The notes: generated from the sequence alone by a model not told the origin. A stretch of 54,593 nt of DNA from Segeticoccus rhizosphaerae (GCF_009192725.1 NZ_VOHR01000002.1:1-54593), one strand, 5' to 3'. Counted from the first letter of the stretch, positions 16,275 to 25,787 are shown. Program-made: numbers and translations.

Positions 16275-17135
16275 ATGAACCACGAACCCTCGACCATGGC
16301 CCCTTGGGTGCAGTCACGACTCGGTGGCCGCCCCGCTGGCCGGGGCGTGTCCAAGGTGCTTGTCATGGTCGGCACCCACCCACGCCAACTCTCCTACGCC
16401 TCCACGTCTGCCGCTGCGGCGCTGGCGCAGGTGAACGTCGCCACGGTGGTCCGCGCAGCACAGCTGCTGGGCTTCAGCGGGTGGCCGGCCCTGCGCTCCG
16501 AGGTCAGATCTCGCTACCTGGCTGGGCTGACCGCGGCGGAGGTACTCACGGAGCACAGTCCCAGCGGCGACGGCCTTGCGAACGCGACGCTGCGTCGAGA
16601 CCTGCAGAACCTCCACGACCTGACTCCGCTCCTGGACGAGGCCAAGGTGGCGGAGGCCGCGACGGCCATCTTTGCCGCGAAGGTCACGCTGGTGCTGGGG
16701 TCGGGAAGCTTTGCCGCGCCCGGGCTTCAGTTGGCGCACCTGGCGTCGACCATCGGGCACGACGTGCGGCTGCACCGCACCGGCGGCACCGCTCTGCTCA
16801 ATGCGGTGTCGTTGCTCGGTGAGGGCGATGCCGTGGTGGTGTTCCACGTGTGGCGGACTCCCGAGGAGATCTTCAACGCGGTGCGGGCTGCGAAGGCCGG
16901 GGGCGCGACCATCATCATGATCAGTGACCGAGCACACCAGGACCTGGCCGACAAGGTGGTGATGATGCCCAGTGAGGGAGTCGGCATGTTCCCGTCCCTG
17001 GTCGCGGCCACGACCCTGGTGCAGGCGCTGATCGCCTACATGGTCGACCTCGACGCCGACCGAGCGGCAGCGGCGAGCGACCGTGTCGAGGAGCTGTGGC
17101 GCACCTACGGGCTGTTTCCCGACCCCAATGCGTGA
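16275..17135 (+). CDS. MurR/RpiR-family regulator (HTH-SIS)
   Basis: About 286 residues from ATG 16275, preceded by AGGATGG. The N-terminal RpiR HTH includes LSYASTSAAAALAQVNVATVVRAAQLLGFSGWPALRSEV. A SIS sugar-isomerase domain follows (VTLVLGSGSFAAPGLQLAHL; GDAVVVFHVWRTPEEI; GATIIMISDR; SLVAATTLVQALI). The SIS domain senses a phosphosugar or related ligand. Identical palindromes on both sides of the gene indicate control of the amidohydrolase operon and of the symporter-HAD operon. ATG 16257 is an alternative start but lies inside site 1. Confidence 0.9.
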   Translation: MNHEPSTMAPWVQSRLGGRPAGRGVSKVLVMVGTHPRQLSYASTSAAAALAQVNVATVVRAAQLLGFSGWPALRSEVRSRYLAGLTAAEVLTEHSPSGDGLANATLRRDLQNLHDLTPLLDEAKVAEAATAIFAAKVTLVLGSGSFAAPGLQLAHLASTIGHDVRLHRTGGTALLNAVSLLGEGDAVVVFHVWRTPEEIFNAVRAAKAGGATIIMISDRAHQDLADKVVMMPSEGVGMFPSLVAATTLVQALIAYMVDLDADRAAAASDRVEELWRTYGLFPDPNA

Positions 17136-17141
17136 GACGGG

Positions 17142-17159
17142 TTGCAACATCTATTGCAA
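17142..17159. promoter_or_regulatory. TTGCAA-N6-TTGCAA operator (RpiR site 2)
   Basis: A perfect palindromic pair of TTGCAA boxes starts 7 bp after the rpiR stop and 74 bp before the symporter start. The central 15 bases match site 1 in inverse orientation. It probably regulates a promoter for the symporter and HAD genes. Confidence 0.75.
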
Positions 17160-17232
17160 TCTGTGGCCTGAGGCGGTTTCATAGCGGGTGACCCGGCCCG
17201 CTGGGCCACCCCCTGACCGTCGGAGGTCCCCA

Positions 17233-18650
17233 GTGGAGCCCGTGCACGTCACCATCCTTGTGCTGTACCTGTTGTTCATGGTCGGCATCGGCCTGTGGTT
17301 CAGCCGTTCGAAGGTCATGTCCACCGGCGACGACTACGTGTTCGCCGGCCGCGACCTGCCCCGGCCGGTGATGATCGGGACACTGCTGGCCACCTGGGTG
17401 GGCTCGGGCACGATCATCGGCGGCGCGAGCTTCGCGTACAAGTACGGGCCCTTGGCCTCCATCTTCTTCCTGGCCGGGACCCCCGTCGGCATCGTGGTGT
17501 TGTACGTGGTCGCCAAGCGGGTCCGTCGACACTCGACCTACACCGTCCCGGAGCTGCTGGAGCAGCGCTACGGATTGGCGGTGCGGGTCATCGCGGCGGC
17601 CATCACGCTGTTGCCTATACCGGCATCACCGCCTATCAGTTCACCGGTGGCGGCTACATTCTCAGCGTCATCACGCCGATGTCCCCACAGAGCGGAGCCA
17701 TCGTGGTGGCCCTCTTGGTGATGTTCCTGGCCTTTGGTGGTGGGCTGAAGTCGGTGGCCTGGAGCGACTTCGCGTCTGCGCTCGTCATCGTCCTCAGCCT
17801 GGTGATCGCGTTGCCCCTGATCCTCGGCGGCGACATCGGTGGCGCGGGGGACTACTGGAACGGCATGCCGGAGACCCACCGCACCTTCAGCGGCGGGTTG
17901 TCCTGGCTGCAGCTCTTGGGATATTTCCTGCCCTTGTTCCTGCTGATCCTCGCCGACCAGAACATGTATCAGCGGCTCGGCGCCTCACGCGACGAGTCGG
18001 AGGCGAAGAAGTCGACGGCCGGATTCTTCTTCTCGAGCTTCCTGGTCACCATCCCGGTCGCGCTGCTGGGATCGGCAGCCGTCGTGCTGCTGCCCAAGAT
18101 CGCGCCTGACACGGCAATCCTGTCGCTGGCCGGCCGGGACTACCTGCCCACGATCATGGGCGGTCTGCTCCTCGCAGGCGCGTTGGCCTTCATCATCACC
18201 ACCGGCTCCTCGTTCCTGCTCTCCGGCGCTGGCAACATCGTGTATGACGTCGTGCAGCGACTCATGGGCCGTGAGCTGAATGACGCCAAGCGCCTGCGCG
18301 TCCACCGGTGGGCCGTGCTGGGGATCGGCATCGTGGCGTACATCCTGGGTCGCTACTTCCCGACCGTGCTCGAACTGCAGATGTACTCCTACACCGTCTA
18401 CGGCGTGGCCCTGGCCCCGCCGGTGCTGGCGATCTTCTTCTGGCGGCGGGCCAGCAGGAACGGCGCCCTCCTGGCGATGGTCCTGGGCGTGGTCGTCACC
18501 ATCACCTGGGAACAGCTCGACCAGCCCTACGACCTGAACTCGGTGCTCATCTCCCTCCCGGTCGCCTTGATCGCCCTGGTGGCGGGAAGCCTGGTCATGC
18601 CAGACCGGACCGTTCGCAGCCTCGATGAGCGTGTGCCGGACCCGGTCTGA
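17233..18650 (+). pseudogene. Sodium:solute symporter (SSS family), single-base frameshift
   Basis: The protein starts at GTG 17233, 7 bp after a GGAGG RBS. It reads ILVLYLLFMVGIGLWFSRSK, then GTLLATWVGSGTIIGGASFAYKYG and STYTVPELLEQRYG. Near 17612 the frame changes, and the family sequence resumes as YTGITAYQFTGGGYILSV in the next frame, continuing through ADQNMYQRLGASRDE to 18650. Adding one G in TTG|CCTATACC restores a 472-residue SSS transporter. Such proteins import sugars, amino acids or organic acids with Na+. The flanking reading frames are well preserved, so this is either a very recent mutation or a base-calling error. Confidence 0.85.
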
Positions 18651-19396
18651 TGAATGGCCCACAACGCGAGGAGCTCGATCTGCGCTCCTTCCAGGCGTTG
18701 AGCTTTGACTGCTACGGGACGCTGATCGACTGGGAGGCAGGCATCGGGTCGGTCCTGCGCGCCTGGGCCGACGAGACCGGGCTTCCCGCCGACGACGAGG
18801 CGCTGCTCCGGGCCTACGCAGACAACGAGGCCGCCGTCGAACGGGACCACCCTGAGATGCTCTACCCGGACGTGCTCGCCCAGGCCTTCCGCCTCACCGG
18901 CGACCGGCTCGGGCATGCGGTCACGGACGGGTGGGCGCACAGTTTGGGCCAGTCCGTTCCGGACTGGCCAGCGTTTCCGGATTCCGCCGAAGCCTTGGCC
19001 CGGCTAGAGCAGCACTACCAGCTCATCATCCTGTCGAACGTGCACCGCGCCGGCTTTGTAGCCAGCAACCAGCGGCTCTACGGCTCCTTCGCGGCCATTA
19101 TCACTGCCGAGGACGTCGGGGCCTACAAACCTGCCGACAACCACTTCAACGCGCTGCGGACGACGCTGGCAGACCTCGACATCGCCGGCGACCGAGTGCT
19201 TCACGTGGCGCAAAGCCTGTTCCACGACCACGTCCCGGCGAAACGGCACCACTTCCCGTCGGTCTGGATCAACAGGCGCCATCACCGGCCAGGCTGGGGC
19301 GCCACGCCCCAGCCGCGGGCAGAGTGGAGGTATGACCTTGAGTTCACGTCGATGAAGAGTTTCGCTGAGGCAGCGGCGGCCGAAGGCTGCAACTGA
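18650..19396 (+). CDS. HAD-superfamily hydrolase, type II haloacid dehalogenase-like
   Basis: A 248-residue protein. Motif I is LSFDCYGTLIDWE with nucleophile Asp20, motif II LIILSNVH, and the motif III region GAYKPADNHF. Motif IV normally carries an Asp pair; here it reads LHVAQSLFHDHVPA, as in type II haloacid dehalogenases, where Ser and Asp fill this role. Its ATG overlaps the symporter stop (TGATG), so both are co-expressed downstream of RpiR site 2. The substrate may be a 2-haloacid or a phosphate ester from the locus pathway. Confidence 0.87.
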   Translation: MNGPQREELDLRSFQALSFDCYGTLIDWEAGIGSVLRAWADETGLPADDEALLRAYADNEAAVERDHPEMLYPDVLAQAFRLTGDRLGHAVTDGWAHSLGQSVPDWPAFPDSAEALARLEQHYQLIILSNVHRAGFVASNQRLYGSFAAIITAEDVGAYKPADNHFNALRTTLADLDIAGDRVLHVAQSLFHDHVPAKRHHFPSVWINRRHHRPGWGATPQPRAEWRYDLEFTSMKSFAEAAAAEGCN

Positions 19397-19485
19397 CGGG
19401 TCGGCCGGAGTGGGGCGGTTCTACGGCGTGACGACCGGTCAGTCAGCGCGTGTGCACGCTCAATCGTTCACAGGGCCAGCCGATC

Positions 19486-20730
19486 TCAGCTGTCCTGTGG
19501 GTCCGTGAGGTGTCGAGGGTGGTGTCGGCCGCCGCCGTAGCCGATCTGGCGATGGGGTGGGCGGCGGATCAGGTCGGCGACGAAGGCCCGTCGAGCCACC
19601 ATGATCATTGCTGAGCCGAGCAGGAAGGCGATGGCGGCGGTGGACCACGCGACCCGGTAGCCAGCGGCGCCAGCGACGACGCCGAAGATCGCGGGTCCGG
19701 CTGCGCCTCCGACGAAAGCGCCGGCCTGCACGATGCCGGACGCCGCAGCCGGAGCGTCACGGCTGATCCGCACGACCGCGAAGAGCAGCAGACCCGGCCA
19801 GGACCATCCCACAGCGAACGCGACCAGCGTCGCGGGGACGAGTGCGGCGGGCGTGGCCCGGGTCATCGCGGCCAGGCAGAGGCCGCCGATGACCATCTGG
19901 GTGGCCACCAGCGGCAGGTTGCGTCCGAAGCGCCGGTCAGCGAGGTGCCCAGACAGCAACCGGGCCAGAATGTTGAGCCCGCTGCCGACGGCCATGAGTA
20001 CGCCGGCCTGGCTCGGCGTCAGGCCCACCTCGAATCCCCATGAGGCGATGAAGGCGCCGAAGGAGTTGGCGGCCGCGCTGCCGAGTGCGATGGAACCCAT
20101 CGTGAGCAGGAGAGCCCCGCGAGGCGGCTGATCGTCAGGCTGCGCCCGCAGGGTCGTCCGTGGTCCGCTGACCGGGATCCGCAGAGCGGCCAGGGCTACG
20201 CAGACGCCACCTGTTCCAGTGATGACGAAGGTGCCCGCCCAGCCGATGGTGTCGCTCGTCAGCGGCACCGCCAGACCGGAGAGGACGATCGACAGCGGGA
20301 TGGCCGCTTGCTTGACGCCGAAGCCGAGCCCCTGTCGATGCACGGGGACGGCTCGGGCCATGGTGAGGTTGGAGGTCACCTGGCAGGCAGCGTTCGCAAC
20401 GCCCGTCACGATCAGGGCGACCAGGAGTGCCGGCCAGGTCGGGGCGAGGGCGACACCGAAGCACCCGGCAGCACCCAGGAGCCCGGACATCAGCGTGCAC
20501 GTGCGTCGACCCAGTCTGTCCGCCAGCTTGCCGCCCAGGAGCGCCGTTACGGCTGCGGAGGCGAAGAAGACGCTGACGGCGATGCCGAACCTTGTCTCGC
20601 CGAAGCCCAAGTCCTCCCGTACGAAGACGGACTGCGAGCTGAGGAGGAACACGGGTAAAACGCCGAGCGTGGTCACCGCGCTGGAACCGAGAATCGTCCA
20701 CACCAGGGGCGGGACCCGTCGCGGCATCAT
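19486..20730 (-). CDS. MFS transporter
   Basis: A 414-residue protein with about twelve hydrophobic segments. The MFS loop 2-3 signature is GGKLADRLGRRT, with a second copy of the pattern at SGHLADRRFGRN in the second half. The family is CynX/NimT-like or a general drug/anion transporter; the substrate cannot be inferred. It is convergent with the HAD gene and is not obviously in the RpiR unit. Confidence 0.88.
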   Translation of the reverse strand: MMPRRVPPLVWTILGSSAVTTLGVLPVFLLSSQSVFVREDLGFGETRFGIAVSVFFASAAVTALLGGKLADRLGRRTCTLMSGLLGAAGCFGVALAPTWPALLVALIVTGVANAACQVTSNLTMARAVPVHRQGLGFGVKQAAIPLSIVLSGLAVPLTSDTIGWAGTFVITGTGGVCVALAALRIPVSGPRTTLRAQPDDQPPRGALLLTMGSIALGSAAANSFGAFIASWGFEVGLTPSQAGVLMAVGSGLNILARLLSGHLADRRFGRNLPLVATQMVIGGLCLAAMTRATPAALVPATLVAFAVGWSWPGLLLFAVVRISRDAPAAASGIVQAGAFVGGAAGPAIFGVVAGAAGYRVAWSTAAIAFLLGSAMIMVARRAFVADLIRRPPHRQIGYGGGRHHPRHLTDPQDS

Positions 20731-20854
20731 GGACCGACACTGTAACTGGGCCGGTCCGCCCCCACGAGGAGCTTGGCCGCCCGGAGGAGCTAAAGGAGTG
20801 CTTGTCGGCGTTGCTGATGTCCGGTGGCGCTCGCGTGGGCACTCTACGAGAATT

Positions 20855-22486
20855 TCAGGCGAGCAGGAGCAGGCCCAAGAGAGCTTCGAGCGTGGCCGCA
20901 GTTCCGGCGAACAACTCGCCGAGCTCGATCGTCGTCACCAGTTGGGCGAGCAGGACTGCCACCGAGGCGCCTGCCGCGACATCCAGGGTGAGCCCGATCA
21001 GCTGGCGGAGTTCGTCGAGGTAGACCGGCGCGCGTGTCACAGGGCTCTGGATCACGTGTTCCCCGTCGAGTACGTCGGCGTCAGGCGCGATCGCGAGATT
21101 GCCTGCTGCAATCGCTGCCAGCGCCGCCAGCGCGAACGTCTCGATCAGTTTCAGCTCTGCTTCGCTGGGGGAGTTCTCACCCTTCTTCCGCTCGCCGAAG
21201 ATCTGGTAGACGATGACGCCGGGAGCGGCAAGGGCCGTGGCCATGAGCCGACCGTCCGGCAACGGGGTGATCGGCAACGGCCGCCACATCCCGGGCATGT
21301 ACGGCTGGAACTTCGTCGGCGGTGGCCACGAGCTTCCGCCGCCCGGGAGGAGCGCCGCGATCAGCTGCTCCGAGAGTTTGGTGCTCCCGAAGACCACCGC
21401 GTTCAGGAAGTACAGATATCTCCCACCCAGCTGCGCCGCCCCCTCATAGATCTGCGTGATCGGTTTGATCTCGTAGACCGTGCTGTCGGACAGGTCGAGA
21501 ATGTCGGGTTGACCGACAGCGTTGGTGACCGTCGAGACCAGGGCGTCGCGGACTGCCGCTATGCGCGCGTTACCTGCCGCGACGTCGCTGAGGTACTGCA
21601 GCGACTCCGTCCCCGCATCCCAGATGTGGGTGTCGAAGATGATGTCATGGCCCTGGTGGGCCTCCCAATACTCGGCCATGATGATCTGGTGGGCCAGCTG
21701 CCCGTCCTGGGCACGCTTCTGCGGGTCCGGCTCTGCCGTACGTCCCAATGCCTTGCGGAAACGTTTGCGCGTCGCCCGCAGCGCCTCGCGGTACCGCTCG
21801 CCGAATACCACTTTGACCTGCCCGGAGGCCTCCTCGCGCAGAGCAGGCTTCGGGAAGTCTCCCTGCTCCAGGTCTGCAAGGGTGGCGCGGACGATCGCGT
21901 CGCTGGCGTCGGGATCGCTTGCGTAGAGCGACGTGCGCACGTCGTCCGACAAGGAGATGAACCGATCGAGCACAGAGTCGACCACGTAGGGGTCCGAGGT
22001 CCTCATCGTCCGGCTCAGCAGCTGAGTCGCGGCGTCTGGTGGGATGGCGTCCTTCGGTCCCAGGCCGAGGGCGCGGCGCGCGGTCAGGGCAGGGGAGGAG
22101 GGTGAGCCCGCCACCGGATCGAGGACGACGGCTCCGACGGCGTCGAAGATGCGGCCGACGGCAGCGATGAGCTGCGCCCGGAACCGGTCGTCGGTGCCGG
22201 CGATCGGGTTCTGCGTCGCCGGTCCGCCGACGTGGGCACGGACGTCGTCGACGATTGCGGCGAGTACGGCGTGGTCCTCGGCGTGTCGTGCCGCCTCAGT
22301 CGGTGGGTCGGGCGCCCCAGCGTCTCCTCCAGGGGTTCCGCCGTCGGCGGTGTACGTCTCGGCGCCGCTTGCGGCGGCATCGACGGGAGTGACGTCCGCT
22401 CCGCGTGGCAGGTCGACGAGGGCCCCCGTCGGCGCGGCGGCTGAAGGGGTGCCGGCCGCAGCCTCCGCCACAGCGGGCGTACTCAC
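20855..22486 (-). CDS. Putative PD-(D/E)XK nuclease-fold effector, unknown family
   Basis: A 543-residue protein. Residues 1-70 are Ala/Pro/Asp-rich and probably disordered. A helical region follows. Residues 262-280 (GQLAHQIIMAEYWEAHQGH) and 326-352 (GQPDILDLSD, then VYEIKP, then AAQLG) match the layout of restriction-endonuclease-fold toxins, with candidate catalytic Asp328, Glu339 and Lys341 and a following Gln352. The last 50 residues are strongly hydrophobic (VAAGASVAVLLAQLV; TLEALLGLLLLA) and could insert in a membrane. There is no signal peptide. The GTG start overlaps the upstream stop (GTGA), so it is coupled to the 774-residue partner. The nuclease assignment is an inference from motif spacing. 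Confidence 0.6.
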   Translation of the reverse strand: MSTPAVAEAAAGTPSAAAPTGALVDLPRGADVTPVDAAASGAETYTADGGTPGGDAGAPDPPTEAARHAEDHAVLAAIVDDVRAHVGGPATQNPIAGTDDRFRAQLIAAVGRIFDAVGAVVLDPVAGSPSSPALTARRALGLGPKDAIPPDAATQLLSRTMRTSDPYVVDSVLDRFISLSDDVRTSLYASDPDASDAIVRATLADLEQGDFPKPALREEASGQVKVVFGERYREALRATRKRFRKALGRTAEPDPQKRAQDGQLAHQIIMAEYWEAHQGHDIIFDTHIWDAGTESLQYLSDVAAGNARIAAVRDALVSTVTNAVGQPDILDLSDSTVYEIKPITQIYEGAAQLGGRYLYFLNAVVFGSTKLSEQLIAALLPGGGSSWPPPTKFQPYMPGMWRPLPITPLPDGRLMATALAAPGVIVYQIFGERKKGENSPSEAELKLIETFALAALAAIAAGNLAIAPDADVLDGEHVIQSPVTRAPVYLDELRQLIGLTLDVAAGASVAVLLAQLVTTIELGELFAGTAATLEALLGLLLLA

Positions 22487-24807
22487 GTGGGAACGCCGTT
22501 CTTGCTGCGCCCATCCGCCGTCGTGGCGACGTGCCCATGCACGGCACTACTGCTGGGTGCGGCCGAAGTCGTGGCAGCGGAGGTGGTCTGCGGTTCGTCG
22601 CTCTGCGCGAAGAACACCTTGCGGTAGATGTCGGCGCCTGGCGTGTCGTGACCGGTCACGAGGGTCGAGGCCAGAGCTGCCTGCGCGATCGGCGCATTCT
22701 TGGCAGCGATGGCCGCGTCCTGCAGGCCGTGGCTGTACGGGTCGAGCGCATCGCCCTGGCCGAGGATCGCCTCGACGAATACGCCATCAGTGCGTTGCAC
22801 GATGTGGTCGTACGCCAGCACGATGCCCGGCACCTGCACCTGAAACGGGCTGTACGGATCCTTGAACACCGTGTGGAGATTGCGGACAACCCGCAGGTAC
22901 GCCGCGCCGGTCACCAACTCGCCGGAGTCGTCGGTCGGCGTGGCCGTCTCGACCAGCGACTGCAGTGTGTCCTGGTAGTCCGGGATCCCGCTGAGCGCAT
23001 GGACGATCGCTTCGTGGACTTTGTCGACGTACTCAGGCCGCATGGTCTGCTTGAGCAGTGAGCCGACCTCCGGCAGCGTGCACTCCTGGTAGTTCTTCGA
23101 AATAACGATGTTGCCGTCGCTGTCGTGCTGGGCCTTGCCGCTGGCATCGAGGACGATGTCCTCGGTGTAGTAACCGACCCTCGCGTTGGTGAGGTGATAG
23201 ATCACGATGTGTTCCTGGTTCATCTGCCGAAACACGTAGTTGAGCGTGCGCGCCACGTTGATGTTGGCGATCTCACGAATCGTCGAGTCGTCTTCCGTGG
23301 TGGTGAGCGTCGACGCGGTCTCGGTGTTCACTGTGACACTGCGGTTGGTCGACGCTTTCAGCGCGTGCTTGCGCGTCGCGTTCGCGACGTTCTTGACCGC
23401 TTCCTCGCGCGCCGAGTTCGCAGCACCGTTGTACTTCGCATCGATGCTGGCACTCCCGAAGCCCCACGACGCGGATGCCTTGGCGCCGATACTGAACGAC
23501 GAGGACTGCGCCTCGGAAGCCTTGTCGGTCTGCTCTTGGCTGACCATGTCCTCGAAGTCGGACTGCGCGTCGGTGGCGGTCGAATCGAGGATGCTCGCGG
23601 CCTGCTTACTCGTGTCGACGTCGTTGCGGTAGCTCTTCATGCTGATCGTCGTCTTCTCACCGGCGAGCAGCGAGAACGTCTTCAACAGTCGTCCGGCGCC
23701 ATACGCACCGAGGTAGGACGTGAGGTTGAGCGTTTCGACGATCATCAACTTGTTGAGGATGCGCACGCTCGCCGGTTGGGTCGACAACGTCACGGAGACC
23801 GTCGACGACGCCTTTCCGCCGTCGGCGCTGCTCACGTCGACGGTGAGATTGTGTTTGCCAAGACCCAACAGTGGCATCGTGAGACTGAATCCGGGTTGGT
23901 CGGCCGCGACGGATGTCTGCTGCTTGTCCCCGGAGACCGAGTCGGTGACGACGATGGTGAGGGCGGCCGCGGGAGTGACGCTCGCCGTACCTGACACGAC
24001 GACGGATGCCTGGCCGTCTGGGGCTGTGACCACGGATTGCGGGCGCGGGCTGGCGACGACGACGGTAGGGACCGTGTGGACGTCACCCCCGCCACCGCCC
24101 CCGTCGTCGAGTACGACCGTGACGGTGGCCTGTGCCGCATCGCGGCCGGTCAGTCGGTGGCCGCGGTAGGTCCCGCCTTCGACCACTCCGATCACGTTGA
24201 GGACGTGATTGCCTGCGGTGGCGAGGGTCAGCGGTGCCGTCCACGTGCCGGACGCCCCGACCGTTGCGGTCACCGCCTTGCCGTTGCCGTCGCTGACACT
24301 GATCAACGGGGTGCCGAGGTAGCCGTACGCCCTCCAATGGCCCGATAGCTGCAGCCCCACACTCTGGCCGGTGCTGTGAACGGTGCTTCCTGGCGCCGGT
24401 GAGTCGATGAGCACGACGATCTTTGGCGGTTCCGGAGGGTCGGGAGGGTTCGTGCGCCCGCCGGGCGGAAGCATCGGAGCGGTCGGCCTCAGCGCGCTAT
24501 GTGTCAGTGAGAGCGGCCTCCGCGCCGGTCCCGTGGTCGTCGCGGCCGAAGCCTGGGCAAGTGCCGCCGGCGCGCCGGCCGCCAGTACCGTCCTCGGGTC
24601 CTTGGCCGGATCGAGGAATGGGTCGGCCTCGTCACCGAAGCTGAGCGTGATGTAGTTGCGGCCGCTGTAGGACATCGGCTCGGGAACGTCGTAGCTGAGC
24701 GGTGTCGCGACGCCGGTGGGCGACAGTTCGACCATTGGCGGCGGCGCCTGGGGATCTACGTCAGTGACCAGCGAGACATCTGACGGTACGGACTTCTTGG
24801 TGGCCAT
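22483..24807 (-). CDS. Large Ig-like-domain protein of unknown family, possible delivery or pore-forming partner
   Basis: 774 residues from ATG 24807, which has a GGAGGAG RBS; further upstream starts are not supported. Residues 1-125 are low-complexity and Pro-rich. Two Ig-like beta domains follow (about 128-232 and 247-342), separated by a DDGGGGGG linker. Residues 380-550 are unusual: a polar helical stretch (SDFEDMVSQEQTDKASEAQ), an alternating polar/apolar stretch (SFSIGAKASASWGFGSASI, 438-456) like a beta-barrel toxin hairpin, then a conserved-looking IREIANINVARTLNYVFRQMN. The tail is Ser/Thr-rich. There is no signal peptide or transmembrane helix. The gene is coupled by GTGA overlap to the nuclease-like gene. 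Function unknown; no phage-tail or secretion genes are adjacent. Confidence 0.6.
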   Translation of the reverse strand: MATKKSVPSDVSLVTDVDPQAPPPMVELSPTGVATPLSYDVPEPMSYSGRNYITLSFGDEADPFLDPAKDPRTVLAAGAPAALAQASAATTTGPARRPLSLTHSALRPTAPMLPPGGRTNPPDPPEPPKIVVLIDSPAPGSTVHSTGQSVGLQLSGHWRAYGYLGTPLISVSDGNGKAVTATVGASGTWTAPLTLATAGNHVLNVIGVVEGGTYRGHRLTGRDAAQATVTVVLDDGGGGGGDVHTVPTVVVASPRPQSVVTAPDGQASVVVSGTASVTPAAALTIVVTDSVSGDKQQTSVAADQPGFSLTMPLLGLGKHNLTVDVSSADGGKASSTVSVTLSTQPASVRILNKLMIVETLNLTSYLGAYGAGRLLKTFSLLAGEKTTISMKSYRNDVDTSKQAASILDSTATDAQSDFEDMVSQEQTDKASEAQSSSFSIGAKASASWGFGSASIDAKYNGAANSAREEAVKNVANATRKHALKASTNRSVTVNTETASTLTTTEDDSTIREIANINVARTLNYVFRQMNQEHIVIYHLTNARVGYYTEDIVLDASGKAQHDSDGNIVISKNYQECTLPEVGSLLKQTMRPEYVDKVHEAIVHALSGIPDYQDTLQSLVETATPTDDSGELVTGAAYLRVVRNLHTVFKDPYSPFQVQVPGIVLAYDHIVQRTDGVFVEAILGQGDALDPYSHGLQDAAIAAKNAPIAQAALASTLVTGHDTPGADIYRKVFFAQSDEPQTTSAATTSAAPSSSAVHGHVATTADGRSKNGVPT

Positions 24808-24989
24808 GATGCGAAACTCCTCCGTAGCTACGTTGTGCCGGAGTACCGGGCACGCTACACACAAAGAGTGGATGACCTCCTGCGGTGATACCCGAAACCT
24901 GCCGGCAAGGGGAGCGATCAAGCCACCGACCTGGCGACGCGCCATATCGTCGCTCCAGGCCATGTCGTATACAACGAGCCATGATCGGA

Positions 24990-25748
24990 CTAGGACCCGG
25001 GGACAGCCGCCGCTTCTTCTGGAGGGGGCTGGTTGGGCGATTCGAGTGATTGGCCAGTCGCTGCTTCAGGCCCGGACTTGTCAAAATAGCGACGCATGAC
25101 CGACCAGGCTGCGTGCACGTGGGAGCGCATGACGGACTCTGCCCAATCGGGGTCTTCAGCTCGGAGGGCGTCCACTAGTTCGCGGTGGTGGGCCATGCTC
25201 CGTTGCAAGGAACTCCTGGAGTAGCGGGAAAAGGTGTGACGCACGAGAGGAACCTGAAGGTTTGACGTGACCAGGTCCCCGAGTCGCGCGTTCCCGGACG
25301 CATCAATGATTAACCGGTGGAAGTCGTTGTTGAGCTCGGTGACCCTGTCGAGGTCGGGTTGCGTTGCGTTTGCGGCGTGTTCCATGTCGCTGTTCATTGC
25401 GGAGAGTGCTTCAAGATCGGCCCTACCGGTGGTAGCGGCCAGCCGACAACCGTATGGCTCCAGCAGCGATCTCAGACCGTAGATCTCATTGAGGTCGGAC
25501 ATGGTCCAAGTCTGGACCTGGACGCCACGGTTCCGCTGGTACAGCACCAGCCCTTCGGCGGCCAGGTGCCTGAGTGCTTCTCGTACGGGGGTCCGGCTCA
25601 CGCCGATGCTCTCTGCTAGTCCGTCTTCACGCAGCCACTCTCCACCCGAGCGTTCCCCTGAGAGGATCTGCTCGCGGATGCAGCGGTACGCGTGCTCGGC
25701 AGCTTGACCTGCGTCGGAGGCGTGACCTCGTGGACTCACATTCCCCAT
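24990..25748 (-). CDS. GntR-family regulator, FadR (FCD) subfamily
   Basis: 252 residues from ATG 25748 with a GGAG RBS. The winged HTH reads AYRCIREQILSGERSGGEWLREDGLAESIGVSRTPVREALRHL, continuing LAAEGLVLYQRNRGVQV. The FCD ligand domain contains EIYGLRSLLEPYGCRLAA, the metal-site-like ELNNDFHRLIIDASGN and HHRELVDALRAED. It is divergent from the CoA-transferase operon, with a palindrome between them, and is its likely repressor. Confidence 0.9.
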   Translation of the reverse strand: MGNVSPRGHASDAGQAAEHAYRCIREQILSGERSGGEWLREDGLAESIGVSRTPVREALRHLAAEGLVLYQRNRGVQVQTWTMSDLNEIYGLRSLLEPYGCRLAATTGRADLEALSAMNSDMEHAANATQPDLDRVTELNNDFHRLIIDASGNARLGDLVTSNLQVPLVRHTFSRYSRSSLQRSMAHHRELVDALRAEDPDWAESVMRSHVHAAWSVMRRYFDKSGPEAATGQSLESPNQPPPEEAAAVPGS

Positions 25749-25773
25749 GGCTCCAGCATCCACCCGGCGGAGG

Positions 25774-25783
25774 TTGCATGCAA
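25774..25783. promoter_or_regulatory. Palindrome TTGCATGCAA, likely GntR operator
   Basis: A perfect 10-bp palindrome between the divergent GntR gene and CoA-transferase operon. It lies 5 bp upstream of the -35 box assigned to the operon promoter and about 26 bp upstream of the gntR start, a good position for controlling both. Confidence 0.5.
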
Positions 25784-25787
25784 TCTC

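Noticed and set aside
20219-22105. A 628-codon plus-strand open frame opposite the MFS and nuclease-like genes
   Set aside because: Composition is shadow-like, it has no domain or RBS, and it is antisense to two well-supported genes.
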